This document shows, one piece after another, positions 27,330-39,687 of a stretch of 64,000 nt of DNA. Origin of the DNA: Boswellia sacra (Eukaryota; Streptophyta; Magnoliopsida; Sapindales; Burseraceae); assembly GCA_013180625.2 (NCBI GenBank), contig SNVD02006272.1:1-64000 (forward strand), written 5' to 3'. The translations under genes were made by a program, and so were the position numbers. The stretch's first letter is position 1, and each line of letters begins with the position of its first letter. The notes under the pieces are model-generated. The model worked only from the letters and a program-made list of their open reading frames with translations. It was not told the origin of the DNA and did no database searches.

Positions 27330-28464
27330 GTTTTCGTATAAAGCCTAATGCCGTATTATTTTATTAATTTGTCCTATGCAAACCTTTTGTAGTGAAATTG
27401 ATAATCGTGTCGTTCATCGACCAGGTGGAGTCTTTGTTATATAATTATCTAATCAACTGAAAATCTCAAAACTAAGAGTTATGGTGAAACTTCCGTCGAC
27501 CAAATTAAAAATGAAGAATTTGCCCTTAAAAAATTCAAGGCACCATATGGGATAGAAAATACATAAAGTATTATGAAATAAAGAAAATCACTACTTCTTG
27601 ATGATATGGCTTCAAATATTAATCTTATTGATTGTCCTAATTTTTCATCCAACAATTAGTTTCCTCTAATATACCAAAATTTGCGAATCCAATAAAAAGA
27701 TGGTATAGTAAAGCCCATTCAAAATCATTAAGTAGCAAACCAATTATAAGAGGCTATATATACATTGATAATTCATATCTTCAAGTAATTATTAAATTGT
27801 TTGTGATCGTTTGTGTATCATATAATGTTTTCTCATGAGACAAATATCTACATTTGATATAATGAGCATCCCATGAAATTATTAAAACAATCTAACCAAG
27901 TGTGTTTTTCAAAATAATTTGTCAAAGGAAAAACTTAGTGTAAACTACATGTCCATAGAGAGATTTCATGATGAAATAAAATGTCGGAGAATTTTTCTAA
28001 GGATTATTGCCTAGATACTAGTAATGTTAAAATTAAGTATATTTATTTATTATGGGTTTCATGAATATTTATCTATTATTTATCCGTACAAATCAATAAA
28101 GATCAATGGTTAAGATTGTTGAATAAAAATAATTTATAGTAAGCTAAGTTATCAAGGGCAATTCCAATTTTTAAACTTTTCTATGATTGATATTTGAATA
28201 ATTAAATATTGAAATGGAATTTTAAGTAGACGTTAGTTAAACATAAATCAAAACTAAATAAATTAAAGATTTCACATTATTTCTTTATGATACTTAATGA
28301 TAGTTTAAGCACGCATTTGGTATTACTTATCTAGTGTTAGTCAAAATATTCATAAACTTAGTTTTTCGAAAAATTGAAAAATGCTCCAAATTAGGGGGTT
28401 TCTTTGATAGATGACCATATCCCTGAAAATTTGTATGGTGTAACCTTGTCCAATGTCCAATGGA
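27330..28464. other. AT-rich intergenic DNA
   Basis: No gene or element end recognised. Part of it (about 27640-28200) is distantly similar to 38270-38760: both have TTTCCTCTAATAT, CAAATAAAGATGGTA-like and ACTACATGTCCA motifs in the same order, suggesting an old shared repeat. Confidence 0.5.
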
Positions 28465-29360
28465 TAGTGATGACAAAAAAAAAAAAAACGGTTGATTCGA
28501 GTACCTGGATTTTACTCGGAATATGTTGGTGAAATTTTCACCGGAATTGCGAGGATTGCATGCAGGGGCAGGTGTGTATGTGATGTTTGGAATCTGGGTG
28601 CAGTATACACCTTCCCTGCCCTACATCTGCATCAGACATATGGTTTATGTATTCAAAAAATAAATAATATTTATATAATATAAATAATTCAAAGAATAAA
28701 AAAATAAAAAGTTAAAAACAACTTCAAATCCCTATACCACTTCGCAACTTTGAAGCTTACCACTACACCGCCTCACGCTTGTGCCGATCACAGTCTCCTC
28801 TCTAGCTCTTGTTAGTCATTGCTATCATCGATCATCAGAGTCGTCACCTATAGCAGCAACAATTGCCCTTTTCTCTTTTGAATGATTAGGAAAGCTGAAG
28901 GTAGAACCTCATCGTAGCAACAGATAACCTCTCACCTCTGCCTTCTCCTTCCTCTATACTTGTTCGTTTATCGTCCAAAGAAATTAGGACCTTGTTTCAA
29001 CCTTAGAGTCTCCAAACTTATATTTTTTCTTTCTATATTACTTTGATGTGGAAATTTAAATGATCATGAGACAAAGATGAATGAATTTGATATATAACAA
29101 GTAGAATGGCACTAGACAGCAAGCATGATGCATGAATTAAAGCAAGGAAAAGTTGCAAAAACAGCCATGATGAGTTGAAAATCAGGGATTTCTGGGTAAG
29201 TATTGGGGCCGAGAGAGAAATTATGCATTTGGGGAAAACCACACCTACACCGCATAAGAAAAATTCCAGGGAAATTACGGTGTCTAGGGAAAAGAGCACA
29301 TCATCTGGTCCAGGTGAGAAAATGCAAACCTGCACCCGCACCCATATTTTGCCATCCCTA
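28465..29360. mobile_element. Probable decayed hAT element, TAGGGATGGCAA family
   Basis: The right end TTTTGCCATCCCTA is intact; the left end TAGTGATGACAAAA is a mutated form. Flanking octamers CCAATGGA and TTAATGGT agree in five of eight positions. GC-rich GGTGCA/TGCACC motifs lie inside both ends, as in the other members, and a tRNA-like module sits at about 28721-28780 on the minus strand. Confidence 0.6.
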
Positions 29361-31173
29361 TTAATGGTATTCGACAGATGCATCAAACAGTGTTTGACGC
29401 TCAACAGAGGACCATGACATGTAAATTTTCGGTGATGAGATTATTTTTGTGACTCACATTTAAAATTTGGACAATTTTAAATTTTCTCTATAGTTTTTTA
29501 ATGCTAATATTTTTTTCACTTACAATGTGTTGATTTTATTCACATTAATTGTTTACAACTCACCATTTACTTGTAATAGAATATCTTTTCGAATAATTAT
29601 TACAATTATCTGCTTTTGAAGTTGTACAATCATGCCATTCACTAATTAAAAATTTATGGCTTCAAAGTTGATAAAGGTTATCCTCAAAGTCTAATTAACA
29701 TAAATTTTTCATGAGTATCCTTATAATAATATTATTGCATCTTTATTCTTAATCATTTGTTTTAAAGCTAGATACATATAAGGTCATTCATAGAAATTTA
29801 TTAAATTATCACGATGGATGTCTCTTAATTTTATAGAAGATAATTGAATTATGAATTAATGGTTCGCATTTGTATTATATTTTTAAGTGAAAAATTTAAT
29901 CATCATTATTTCAAATAAGGGTGGGCAAAACTAGCTACAAGAGGCTTGTAACGGTAAGATTTTTGAAATTAGAAGTGGCTATGGTGATTTTGGCATATCT
30001 TAAGAGAAGTAACTGGGATTTTGCCAAAAAAGAAATAGTAATACTAAACTTGCAATCCAAATGTAACCCAAAGTTTACAACTGGATGTGGCAACCTAAGT
30101 GATAAAATCTTATTAGAGATGTAACTTTTCTCATATATTTTTGTTTTTTCCTCGAGTGAATTTTTACCATGTAGACTATCATATCAAATTGTAAATTTTG
30201 GATTGCAATCCTAGCACTATTAAAAAAAGAAAAAGGAGAAAGAGAATAATAATACTAGATTTATAACTCATTTACAACTAATCTTTCATATAACTTAGGG
30301 CTTGTTTGTTTCCTCCACTTAAACCTGAATCTGAATAGAATTAAGTAATTTGAAAAGATTTTCTTTTTGTTTACCATTCCAATCACTTATTTTTGGACAT
30401 AATTATCTAAATTGAAAAAGTGAAAAAATATCACTTTCTTTTCTTCAAACGTCTGAAAGCTTGAAATATCCTTAATACCCCTACCTCATGTTATATGAAA
30501 ACAAATCTATTTTACTTCTCCTCTCCCCTGCATGATCACTCAGTAGAGTCGACAACAACAGAGAACTTCAACGACATTTCAGTGACAACATCAACGAACG
30601 TCTTTTGAAAAAATGGGTATCATAATGATAACCTTCATGATCCACATGACTATTAGAATCTTTTCAGAGAATAAATTGTTGTTTCATCACTAGAGATTAT
30701 GACACCAAATTTTTCTCAACTTCCAGCACCCAAAAGCTATTTTATTTGCCAAAACTGATTTGGTAGGCTTATAGATCGTAAAGAGGTGATCCTTATAGTA
30801 TTGCCGATGTTATCGGATGCATGATATTGATAGTGGACGACGGCGGAGGAAGTGGTGGCTTTGACATGCAAATTTTCAAAATCTTTTATTTTGTTTCAAA
30901 TAAAAAAATTAAGTGACGTAATATTATTTACCTATATTCAAATTTCAAATTTTAATTTAAAAATTCAATTATTTTTTTTATGATATAAAATTATATAAAT
31001 AGAACAATTACTACAATATAATTCATTTAATATATATAAATGTATTTGAATTTTCAAATTTAATTTCTTTTATATGAATTGGTTAATAAAATTAATATAA
31101 ATAAAATTTAATGTAATAAATTAATTAAAAAATAATTAAAGTATATAATTATTGATTATCTTGACTTATATCA

Positions 31174-31223
<50 letters not shown>

Positions 31224-31235
31224 CATTTTTATAAT
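29361..31235. other. AT-rich intergenic DNA
   Basis: No gene seen. A GGGCTTGTTTGTTT motif at 30299-30312 resembles a transposon end but has no partner that I can find. A (TA)n microsatellite occupies about 31178-31221. Confidence 0.55.
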
Positions 31236-32102
31236 GAGTTATTCTATTAAGTCCCCACTTTCTATCTCTTCATCCTCCACTTTTAAATACACTCAATAAA
31301 AAATATTAAACCACTATATCTTTCTCATTAAATCCCATTTAATTTCCTAAATACCATTTCCTTGTATAACTAAGTTTTTCATTGCACCCACTTTTATTTT
31401 GTAGCTTCTCCTCCCGGGGGGGGTGTGAAACCTTCGTAAGAGGTTGACATCGATGGGTATGTTATGTGGGTTGTTGATGGAAAGGAAGAGTCACTCGAGG
31501 TTGTCCAATGAGAACTTTGATGTTTAGTGTGGATGCCCAAAGATGAAAAAGTAGTAATGTTATGGCCACTACTGTTTTGATTTCTGTCTTTTTGTCAATT
31601 TTATCAAAATAATTTTTTATTAGGAGAGAGATGATGAAGGGCTGAGCTTGAGCCGAGGTGGATTTGGATTTCAGGTAGATTCAAACACAAAAGAAAGTTT
31701 CACTAATGATCAAGAGGAGGTTCAAAAACCAGATTCGATTGCTAATAACTGATGTATAGTATTAACATATAAGATACAATAAGAAATTCAAAAAAAGATA
31801 TATAAGGCCAATAAATGAAGTCCTAATTCTATTGATTCATACAGACGTGGAGAGCGACGAAACTCTTCAAACATCATGGGCAAATGCAGGGCCAGTCTAT
31901 TCTTTCTTTATTAAAGCAAAATTGTAACTCACCTAAACAACTTACAGCTCCTTATTATGTATGAAAGAAAATGTAGGAGAGTGTGTATTTGTAAATTTTT
32001 TGGTCTATTTTAGTAGTTTTATTTTAGAACAAAATTGCAAAAGAAAATAAAATAAAAGTGGGGGTTGAAGAGGTGCAAAGTAAAGGCTAAATAGAATAAC
32101 TA
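31236..32102. mobile_element. Non-autonomous Mutator-like element
   Basis: Terminal inverted repeats of about 55 bp begin with GTTATTCTATT inside GAGTTATTCTATTAAG on the left; the right end is CTAAATAGAATAACTA. Flanking 9-mers TTTTATAAT and TTTTATATT agree in eight of nine positions, the size expected for MULEs. Length 867 bp, without transposase. Confidence 0.7.
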
Positions 32103-32726
32103 TTTTATATTAGGTATGGTTATTATTTATCACTATTGAGATTTCAATTTAATTTTGTAAACTATTTAATTTTTAGTGTATGACATATTTACAGCAATAT
32201 ATTTTAATTGCGATAATAAAAATATATACGTCAAATTAAGTGGACAACTTAAGACTTTAAAACATCTAATTAATGGATAAAAATATCTTTTAGACAACAA
32301 ATTATATGGTTTAATTTAATATATTATATGTGTGTATATAATCTTAATTCTTAAATACCTGTCAAATGACTATAATAATCTTGAATTGTTAATTTTAATA
32401 AAAGAATCAATTTTTTTTTAAAAATTGTAGCAAATATAATATTAACTATTTGAAAGAAAAAGAATTTATTTTAATTTTGTTAACTATTTAATTTTTTAAG
32501 GATTGTAACAAGTATAATAATAACTACTTGAATGAAAAAGAATTTTAATTTCATTTTGTTAACTGTTGAATATTTAAAGGATTTAACAAATATAATATTA
32601 ACTATTTGAATGAAAAAAAAATTTTGATTTAATTTTTATTAAGTATTTAATTTTTAAAGAATTAGACAAATATAATATAAATATTTTATATTTCCTATTA
32701 CAAGGAAAAAATATCACATAAAAAAT
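32103..32726. other. AT-rich intergenic DNA with short local repeats
   Basis: Three or four diverged copies of a ~75-bp unit containing ACTATTTGAATGAAAAAGAATTT-like sequence (motif ACTATTTGAA) lie between about 32400 and 32690. No gene. Confidence 0.5.
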
Positions 32727-33073
32727 TGTTAGATATTATACAGATATTGTGCAGATCATGTGTCATACTATTTAGGAATAAGTTATAGACTTAGATTTAG
32801 TTATGATTTAGTCAATTCATGTGAGTGATCTTAGCGATTAGTTGTCCTATTATTTCTCTACAAATTAGTAGTGTTTAGTAGTAAATCGTGGTCTTATATT
32901 CATGAATTCACGTGATTATTCATTTGATGTAATGCATATATAAATGCTATCTTAGTTCGAATAAAATTGATCGAAACATTCACCTTTATTAAATGTGTCA
33001 TTGCAAGCTTCTATTAAGTTATTCATAACATACAACATCAAAATTCTGCATATTCGTATTAGAGTATGTAACA
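32727..33073 (+). repeat. 5' LTR of copia element C
   Basis: 347 bp, TGTTAGATATT to ATGTAACA, followed by one base and the primer-binding site. TATA-like ATATATAAATG near 32936-32946. Confidence 0.9.
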
Positions 33074-33170
33074 GTGGTATCAAAGCTACGGTTAGCCAAT
33101 AAGAGCCACGTGAGGAAGCCACAAGAGAGAAAAAGTGAGCTTGAGGGTCTCTTTTACTGTAGGAGCAGTC

Positions 33171-34280
33171 ATGGCTTTAGAGAATTATATACAGCCTGCA
33201 ATTCCTCGCTTTGATGGTCACTATGATCATTGGAGTATGTTGATAGAGAACTTCCTCATGTCTAAGGAGTATTGAAAAGTTATGGCTACTGGAATTGTTA
33301 AAACAGTAGCTGGATTTACTCTGACGGATATGCAAAAAATAGAGCTTGAGGGGTGGAGTTTAAAGGATCTCAAGGTTAAAAAAGTACTTTTTTCAAGCTA
33401 TTGATCAGTCTATCTTGGAAACAAACCTTAACAATGATACTTCTAATGAAATTTGGGACTCCATGAAGAAGAAGTTTTAAGCAACAGCAAGGGCGAATAG
33501 GGTACATCTTTAAGTGCTTCGTGCTGCATTTGGAGCTCTACAAATGAAGACGAGTGAATTGGTTACAGATTATATCTCGAGGATGATGACAATCACAAAT
33601 TAGCAACGTATCCATGGAGAAAGACTTGATGATGTTACCATTGTTGAGAAGATTCTTCGTTCTCTGACATCCAAATTTAATTATGTTATTTGTGTGATTG
33701 AAGAATCAAAAGATATTGACACATTGTTAATACATGAGTTGTAGAGCTCATTATTGGTACATAAGCAGAAAATTGTTCAATGAGACAAGGAGGAACAAGC
33801 CTTGCAAGTAGCCACAAATTCTAAAGGAGTTGGACGTGGCAAGAAGAGTTGGAAAGGCAAGAATGAGCGCCAAAAATCAGAGGAGAAAGCTGCTGTTTCC
33901 CAAGGAGAAGGGAGAGGCCGTGATGGACAGAATCCATTAAGACAAAAATCAAGGTCCGGAGACAAGTCAAAGGTTGAATGTTACTGCTGCCATAGGTATG
34001 GTCACATTAATATTAGGTGCCATACAAATTTGAATAAAAATTATGGTGAGGAATCCAACATTGCAAAAAAAGAAGAAGAAGAAATTGCTCTTCTTATGGT
34101 ATGTCAAATTAAAGAAGAGTCTCAAAGAAATTTATGGTATTTAGATACTGGTTGCCGTAATCACATGTGTGATGACAGAAATATGTTTAATTATTTGGAT
34201 GAATCCTTAAAAAATTCTGTTAAGTTTGGTGATGACTCAACAATTTCGATTATGGGAAAAGGGAGGATTTCTATCTAAGC
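33171..34280 (+). pseudogene. copia element C Gag and protease
   Basis: ATG at 33171 gives MALENYIQPAIPRFDGHY and SMLIENFLMSKEY, then stops. The Gag continues in other frames to the CCHC knuckle CYCCHRYGHINIRC (about 33980-34020). A protease with WYLDTGCRNHMCDD follows (34135-34180); DTG with Ala/Ser replaced by Cys after it is the normal copia form. The 33802-34278 segment is open. Confidence 0.85.
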
Positions 34281-35440
34281 CAAGGAAAATTCTCATTCAA
34301 CCTCTAATGTTTTGTATGTTCTAGATTTAGAACTAATTTTCTTATTGTTGGATAGCTTTAAGAAAAGGGCTATGAAATTTTTATCAAGAATGGAGTCTGT
34401 CATGTCCATAACAGAATAAGTTTGATTGCCTAAGTGAAAATGATAGCAAATTGAATGTTTTCGTTGTATCTTCATCACATCATTCACTCATGTCTTGCTA
34501 CAAAATCAGAAGAAATAGCATGGTTATGGCACTATCGCTATGGTCATCTCCTTCAAAGATTTGTGAAGATTATGTTGTTAGCAAATAGCTTGACAAAAAT
34601 ATGGTCGTGGGCCCTCCAAAATTTGAATCTCCTTCAAAGATTTGTGAAGATTATGTTGTTAGCAAACAATATAGAGATGCTTTTCCAAAAGATAAGGCTT
34701 GGAGAGTAAGGAAAGTGCTTGAACTAGTACATTCAGATTTGTGTGGACCGATAAAGCCATTTTCCAATGGAGGTAAACGGTATTTTATATCCTTCATTGA
34801 TGATTTTAGTCGAAAAACCTGAGTATAATTTTTTGCATGAAAAGTCAGAAGCTTTAGCAATTTTTAAAAGGTTCAAAGCACTAGTTGAGAAGGAAGCTAG
34901 TTGTCTAATTAAGGTCTTACACACTAACCGTGGTGGAGAGTACAACTCACAAGCATTTGGAGATTTTTGTGACAATTATGGAATTAGAAGGCAATTGACA
35001 GCAACCTACTCACCTCAACAAGATGGGTTTTGTGAGAGAGAGAATCGAGCGATTCTTAACATGATTTGAAGTCTTCTAAAATGGAGCAATCTTTTCAAGA
35101 GCTTTTGGCCTGAAGTAATTAATTGGAGTGTTCATGTTTTGAATATGTATCTTATACAACCTCTTCAAAATATAACTCTGGAAGAAGCATAGAGTGGGCA
35201 TAAAACTGTTGTTGATCATTTTCGGGTGTTTGGGCATATTTCATATGCCCATGTTCCAAATAAGAAAAGAAAGAAATTAGATGACAAAAGCAAAAAATGT
35301 ATTTTTCTTGGTGTTAGTGATTGTTCAAAGGCTTATAAGTTGTACAATCCTATTACTAAGAAAATTATCATTAGCCATGATATTGTTTTTGACGAGAAGA
35401 AAACCTGGTTGTGGAGTAATAATACATCTAGATGAAAAAT
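34281..35440 (+). pseudogene. copia element C integrase
   Basis: The zinc-binding part begins WLWHYRYGHL (34520) and is damaged by a 40-bp direct duplication. The core reads ELVHSDLCGPIKPFSNGG (first catalytic Asp), then TNRGGEYNSQAF, where the second catalytic Asp (usually TDRGGEY) is Asn, then PQQDGFCERENR (catalytic Glu). The C-terminal part is FGHISYAHVPNKKRKK to IVFDEKKTW. Several frame changes and stops occur, so it is inactive. Confidence 0.85.
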
Positions 35441-35719
35441 TTTAGCAGATTTTAATAGTGAAAATGAAGAAATGTAGCAACAATAAACTACAACAGTGTT
35501 ATCAGTAGTAGAACCAATTCCAGTACCTTACGTCACAAGCGACAGAACTTGTTGCATGAACGTGACAGAATCATTTGCAGAAGCTTTCACTCTAGAAATC
35601 TCTCGTTCTCAACGAGTTAGCATGGATGTCAGATTATCAAGTACCAGGACTTGATAATGAGGATCCACTTCAACATTTTGTCCTATTTTCATATTGTGAT
35701 CCTACAATGTTTGAAGTAG

Positions 35720-37240
35720 CTATCAAATAGGAAAAATGGCAAAAGGCTATGGATGATGAGATTGCAACCATTGAGAGAAACAATAGGTGAGAATTGACTG
35801 AACTTCCAGAAGGGTAGAAAACAATTGGTGTGAAGTGGGTTTACAAGACAATGTTAAAGGAAAATGGTGACGTTGACAAATAAAAGGCACATTTGGTGGC
35901 TAAAGGGTACAAACAAGAGTTTGGCATGGACTACAAGGAGGTATTTGCTCCTGTTGCAAGGCATGATACAATCATATTATTGATTGCAACAGCAACTCAA
36001 AACTCTTGGCCCATTTTTCAATTTGATGTGAAATCAACGTTTCTACATGGAGACTTTACAAGAAGAGGTATTCATTGATCAATCTCCTGGTTACATTATA
36101 AAAGGTAGTGAGCATAAAGTTTATAAATTGAAAAAAACTTTATATGGACTAAAGCAAGCACCTAGAGCTTGGTATACTCATATAGATGCTTATTTCCTGA
36201 AGGAAGGTTTTAAAAAGTATCCATATGCTCATACTCTTTACATAAAAATTGGAGATGAAGGAAAGATGCTTGTGATATGTCCATATGTAGATGATTTGAT
36301 TTATACTGGAAGTGAAAATGTCATGTTTGAGAAATTTAAGGACTCTATGATGCACGAGTTTGATATGTCTGATCTTGGCATGATGCATTATTTTCTTGGC
36401 ATAGAAATTGTGCAAACAGTTACTAGGATATTTATTTCTCAAAAGAAATATATTCCAGAGATCTTAGAAAGGTTTCAGATAAAGGATTGCAACTCGGTTA
36501 CTCCTCCAGTTGATTTAGGATTGAAGCTTGTGAAGAATTCTATAGGCAAAGGAGTTGATAGTACACTTTATAAGCAAATTGTTGAAAGTTTGATGTACTT
36601 AACAGCAACTTGACCTGATATAATGTATGTAGTCAGTCTCATTAGTGGATATATGGAGAGCCCAAGAGAGGTTCATCTACAAGATGCAAAGAGGATTCTA
36701 TGTTACTTGCGTGATACTACTGAATATGGTATGTTTTTTAAAACGAAACAAAACTCTCTTATGTTAGGGTTCACAGACAATGATTATGCAGGAGATTTGG
36801 ATGACAAAAAAAAAAACATTTGGATATGTATTTATGATGGGTTCTACAACAGTTTCATGGTCATCAAAGAAGCAACAAATAGTCATTTTATCAATAATAG
36901 AAGTTGAGTTTGTTGCAGTAGCTTCTTGTGCATGTCAAATACTTTGGTTGAGGAAGATTCTTGAGGAACTTCGTTCAAGCATCTAGGTTCTACTCAAATA
37001 TTTTGTGATAACAGTTTAGCTATTAAGCTTTTAAAGAATCCTATTTTACATAGAAGGTGCAATCACATATATGTGAGATATCATTTCTTGTGTGATCTCA
37101 CAATGGATGGAGTTATTGATCTTGTTTACAGCAGAAGTGAAGATCAAGTGGCTGATATTTTCACCAAACCTCTCAAATTGGCAAGTTTTTTAAAGCTAAG
37201 GAAGTTACTTGGAGTTTGCACTACTGAAGATCTGATTTGA
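35720..37240 (+). pseudogene. copia element C reverse transcriptase and RNase H
   Basis: RT runs from WQKAMDDEIATIERNN through [44 protein letters not shown] and the catalytic box YVDDLIYTG (about 36283-36310), which is intact. RNase H follows with DAKRILCYLRDTTEYG and a C-terminal DQVADIFTKPLKLASF, ending at TGA 37238-37240. In-frame stops occur, for example near 35790, 35815, 35880 and 36610, and a frame change lies at about 36050. Confidence 0.88.
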
Positions 37241-37300
37241 GGGAGGGTTTGCATGAGAATTAAACCGAACATTTTTCAATATTCAATTTAAGGGAGGGAA

Positions 37301-37609
37301 TGTTAGATATTATGAGGATATTGTGCAAATCATGTGTCATACTATTTAGGAATAAGTTATTGACTTAGATTTAGTTATGATTTAGCCAATTCATGTGAGT
37401 GATCTTAGAGATTAGTAGTCATATTATTTCTCTACAAGTTAGTAGTGGTTTAGTGTTAGATCATGGTCCTATATTCATGGATTCATGTTATTATTCAGTT
37501 GATGTAATGTATATATGAAGGCTATCTCAATTTGAATAAAATTGATCCAGACATTCACCTCTGTTAAGTGTGCCGTAACAAACTTTTATTAAGTTATTCA
37601 TAACATACG
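37301..37609 (+). repeat. 3' LTR of copia element C, 3' truncated
   Basis: Starts TGTTAGATATT directly after the purine tract AAGGGAGGGAA and matches the 5' LTR to TTCATAACATAC. It then stops about 40 bp early. Confidence 0.88.
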
Positions 37610-39290
37610 AAAATAATAAGTTTGTAGAGAGAAAAAAAAGGTAAGTTCTTTTTTATAAATATTTTATTAATTAAATCAATGGTTTGAACCATTTGGCATG
37701 AATTATACATATTTATATACGAAGCATAAGATTTTTACAATTTTTTCTAATATATAATGTATTTGCTAAGCAATTTTTTAAGTGTTTTTGTAACTAGCAC
37801 TCACCTCCCTTACTATTACTAATTCTCAGTTAATTTTAATTGACGAGAAGTTAATATTATAATTTTAATAACAAAAAGATTTTGAATTTATAAGATTCAT
37901 TTTTTATGTTTTTGGTAAAAATGCGAATGTGCTATTTTGAGGGGATTTCATATCATACATAAAAGTTATTATCAAGATTTTAACAACTAAATATGGTTAG
38001 CAGTTAAAATTAGCATGATTATTTAATGAAGAAAACAAAATAAAGAAAAAAAAAGTTACAGCCACAGTTTTGAGTTGCAGTTGATTCTCGTTCACAAGTC
38101 GTAACATCGTCTCGTGCTTGCTGCGCATGCCTGCTGCTCTTCTCGCTTCTGATTTGGTAGACTGGACCTTGTAACGTATGACTGATTTGGGAGTTTCCTT
38201 TTATCTGCTAATGAAAGAAGGCTGTTTGCAAAAGGCCTACATTTCCTAACATTTTTTTTTCTCATTCGTTTCCTCTAATATATCAAAATTTGTCCCATCC
38301 AAATAAAGATGGTAAATGTATGATTCCAATTATAGGATGCTTTATACATTGATGAGTTATATCTTTTGACTAATTATTAATAAGATGGGTGTGATTTTTA
38401 ATTTTAGCTTCATGTGACAAATATTTATGTTCATATAATGAACAACCCATGAACTATTGAAAAATACTGAAATGCAAACTACATGTCCAAGAGGATTTTC
38501 ATGACGAAATAAAATAAAAATCAAAGAAACCTTTCTAAACATCATTGTCTTAAATATTAATATCACTAAAATTATGAGATTCAGTGTTGTGGGTTAACTT
38601 ATAAATATTTAAACATTTTCTACCCGTATGAATCATTGAAGATCAATGGTTAAGATTAATTTGAATAAAAATATTGTATAATAAAGCTAAATTATCATGT
38701 TCAACTCCAAAGTTTAAACTTTTCTAGTAATGATCTTTGAACGATTACATATTGTAATGGAACTTAATATATGAAACTGAATCGTCATCTTTTTTTTTTC
38801 TAGTAAATATGGGTGTAAATTATGAAACTCAAGGATAATAAAATGATTGATACCCTTCATATCTTAATAGAAATTATTAAAAGATTTTTTTTTTTATTGT
38901 TAAAAACTTATCTAACCCTAATCAACCTGAAATCCATATCAATGTAATATTGTAAAAAATTAGAACAAATAATCTATCTAATATTTTCAAAAGGTATACA
39001 ATTCCAATCAATCCAATATAAAAAAAATTTAGAAACAGAAATCTGGAATTGGAAACGCCGGAGCCGCCCTTGTGCCGTTTGTGAGCGGGGCTAGGACTTA
39101 GGAGTTAATGGAAGGGGGTTTCTCTATAACTTTTATAACCTTTCAGAGAGTTTTGATCGTTTATTGGAACATAGGGCCTTTGATTTTACCAAATTAACGG
39201 ATTCTGAAAGAGAAAGGGACTTTTTCATATTTTTTAAAATATCAGGGGAGGAGTAAAATTATACATTTTCTATTATAATAAACTTGTAGC
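37610..39290. other. Intergenic DNA upstream of UTP18
   Basis: AT-rich, with the segment 38270-38760 distantly repeating 27640-28200. No open frame of note. The GC content rises from about 39040 toward the UTP18 leader. Confidence 0.55.
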
Positions 39291-39303
39291 CCTCACAACG
39301 CTA

Positions 39304-39312
39304 AAACCCTAA
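39304..39312 (+). promoter_or_regulatory. Telo-box upstream of UTP18
   Basis: AAACCCTAA, the plant telo-box, lies 376 bp before the start codon and about 120 bp before the likely 5'UTR intron. It is typical of promoters of ribosome-biogenesis and ribosomal-protein genes, which agrees with the product. Whether it lies upstream or downstream of the transcription start is not known. Confidence 0.6.
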
Positions 39313-39425
39313 CTGTTGAATACCCTGCACTGCCTTTTCTTTTCCCTTCTCTCAACCATCTCCCACACCCACGGCCGCCGTCCACCACGACCCACTGCCA
39401 CTGCTGAACGGTTCTCGGGCGGCCC

Positions 39426-39658
39426 GTTAGTATTTCTTTTTGTTTCAGATGTTATTCTTTAATTTTGAAACTTGTTTTTCGTGTTTATCTTGTGAAGCAT
39501 AAATGTATTCGAAGTATTAGTTTTTCAGTATCTTCATGATATCTTGGTGAGAAATAGGAAGATAAATTTATTGTTTTGGTTAAGCATTTGATGAAATTAT
39601 AGTTGTTGGGAAATATGCTGCATCAGTCACATTGAGATTTTTATATTTGATTGTGCAG
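39426..39658 (+). other. Probable 5'UTR intron of UTP18
   Basis: Possible donor GTTAGT at 39426 after a GC-rich leader exon; clear acceptor TTGTGCAG ending at 39658 after a T-rich stretch. Inferred from base composition and splice signals only. Confidence 0.45.
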
Positions 39659-39687
39659 AAAATCAATATTTTGTTTTGGGAGAAGCC

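Larger units (their letters stand above)
32727..37609 (+). mobile_element. Ty1/copia LTR retrotransposon C, decayed
   Basis: Plus strand. 5' LTR 32727-33073, primer-binding site TGGTATCAAAGC (33075-33086), gag from the ATG at 33171, then protease, integrase, RT and RNase H ending at the TGA at 37238, polypurine tract at 37289-37300 and 3' LTR from 37301. The 3' LTR lacks the last ~40 bp present in the 5' LTR. Coding sequence has many in-frame stops and shifts. A second relic of this family is at 56113-63352. Confidence 0.92.

Noticed and set aside
30299..30312. Transposon starting GGGCTTGTTTGTTT
   Set aside because: No inverted partner or target duplication could be found.
33777..33965. Minus-strand frame opposite gag of element C
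   Set aside because: It is a shadow of the plus-strand Gag coding region.
39676..39687. Upstream start for UTP18
   Set aside because: The upstream codon is TTG; plant nuclear genes start at ATG, here 39688.
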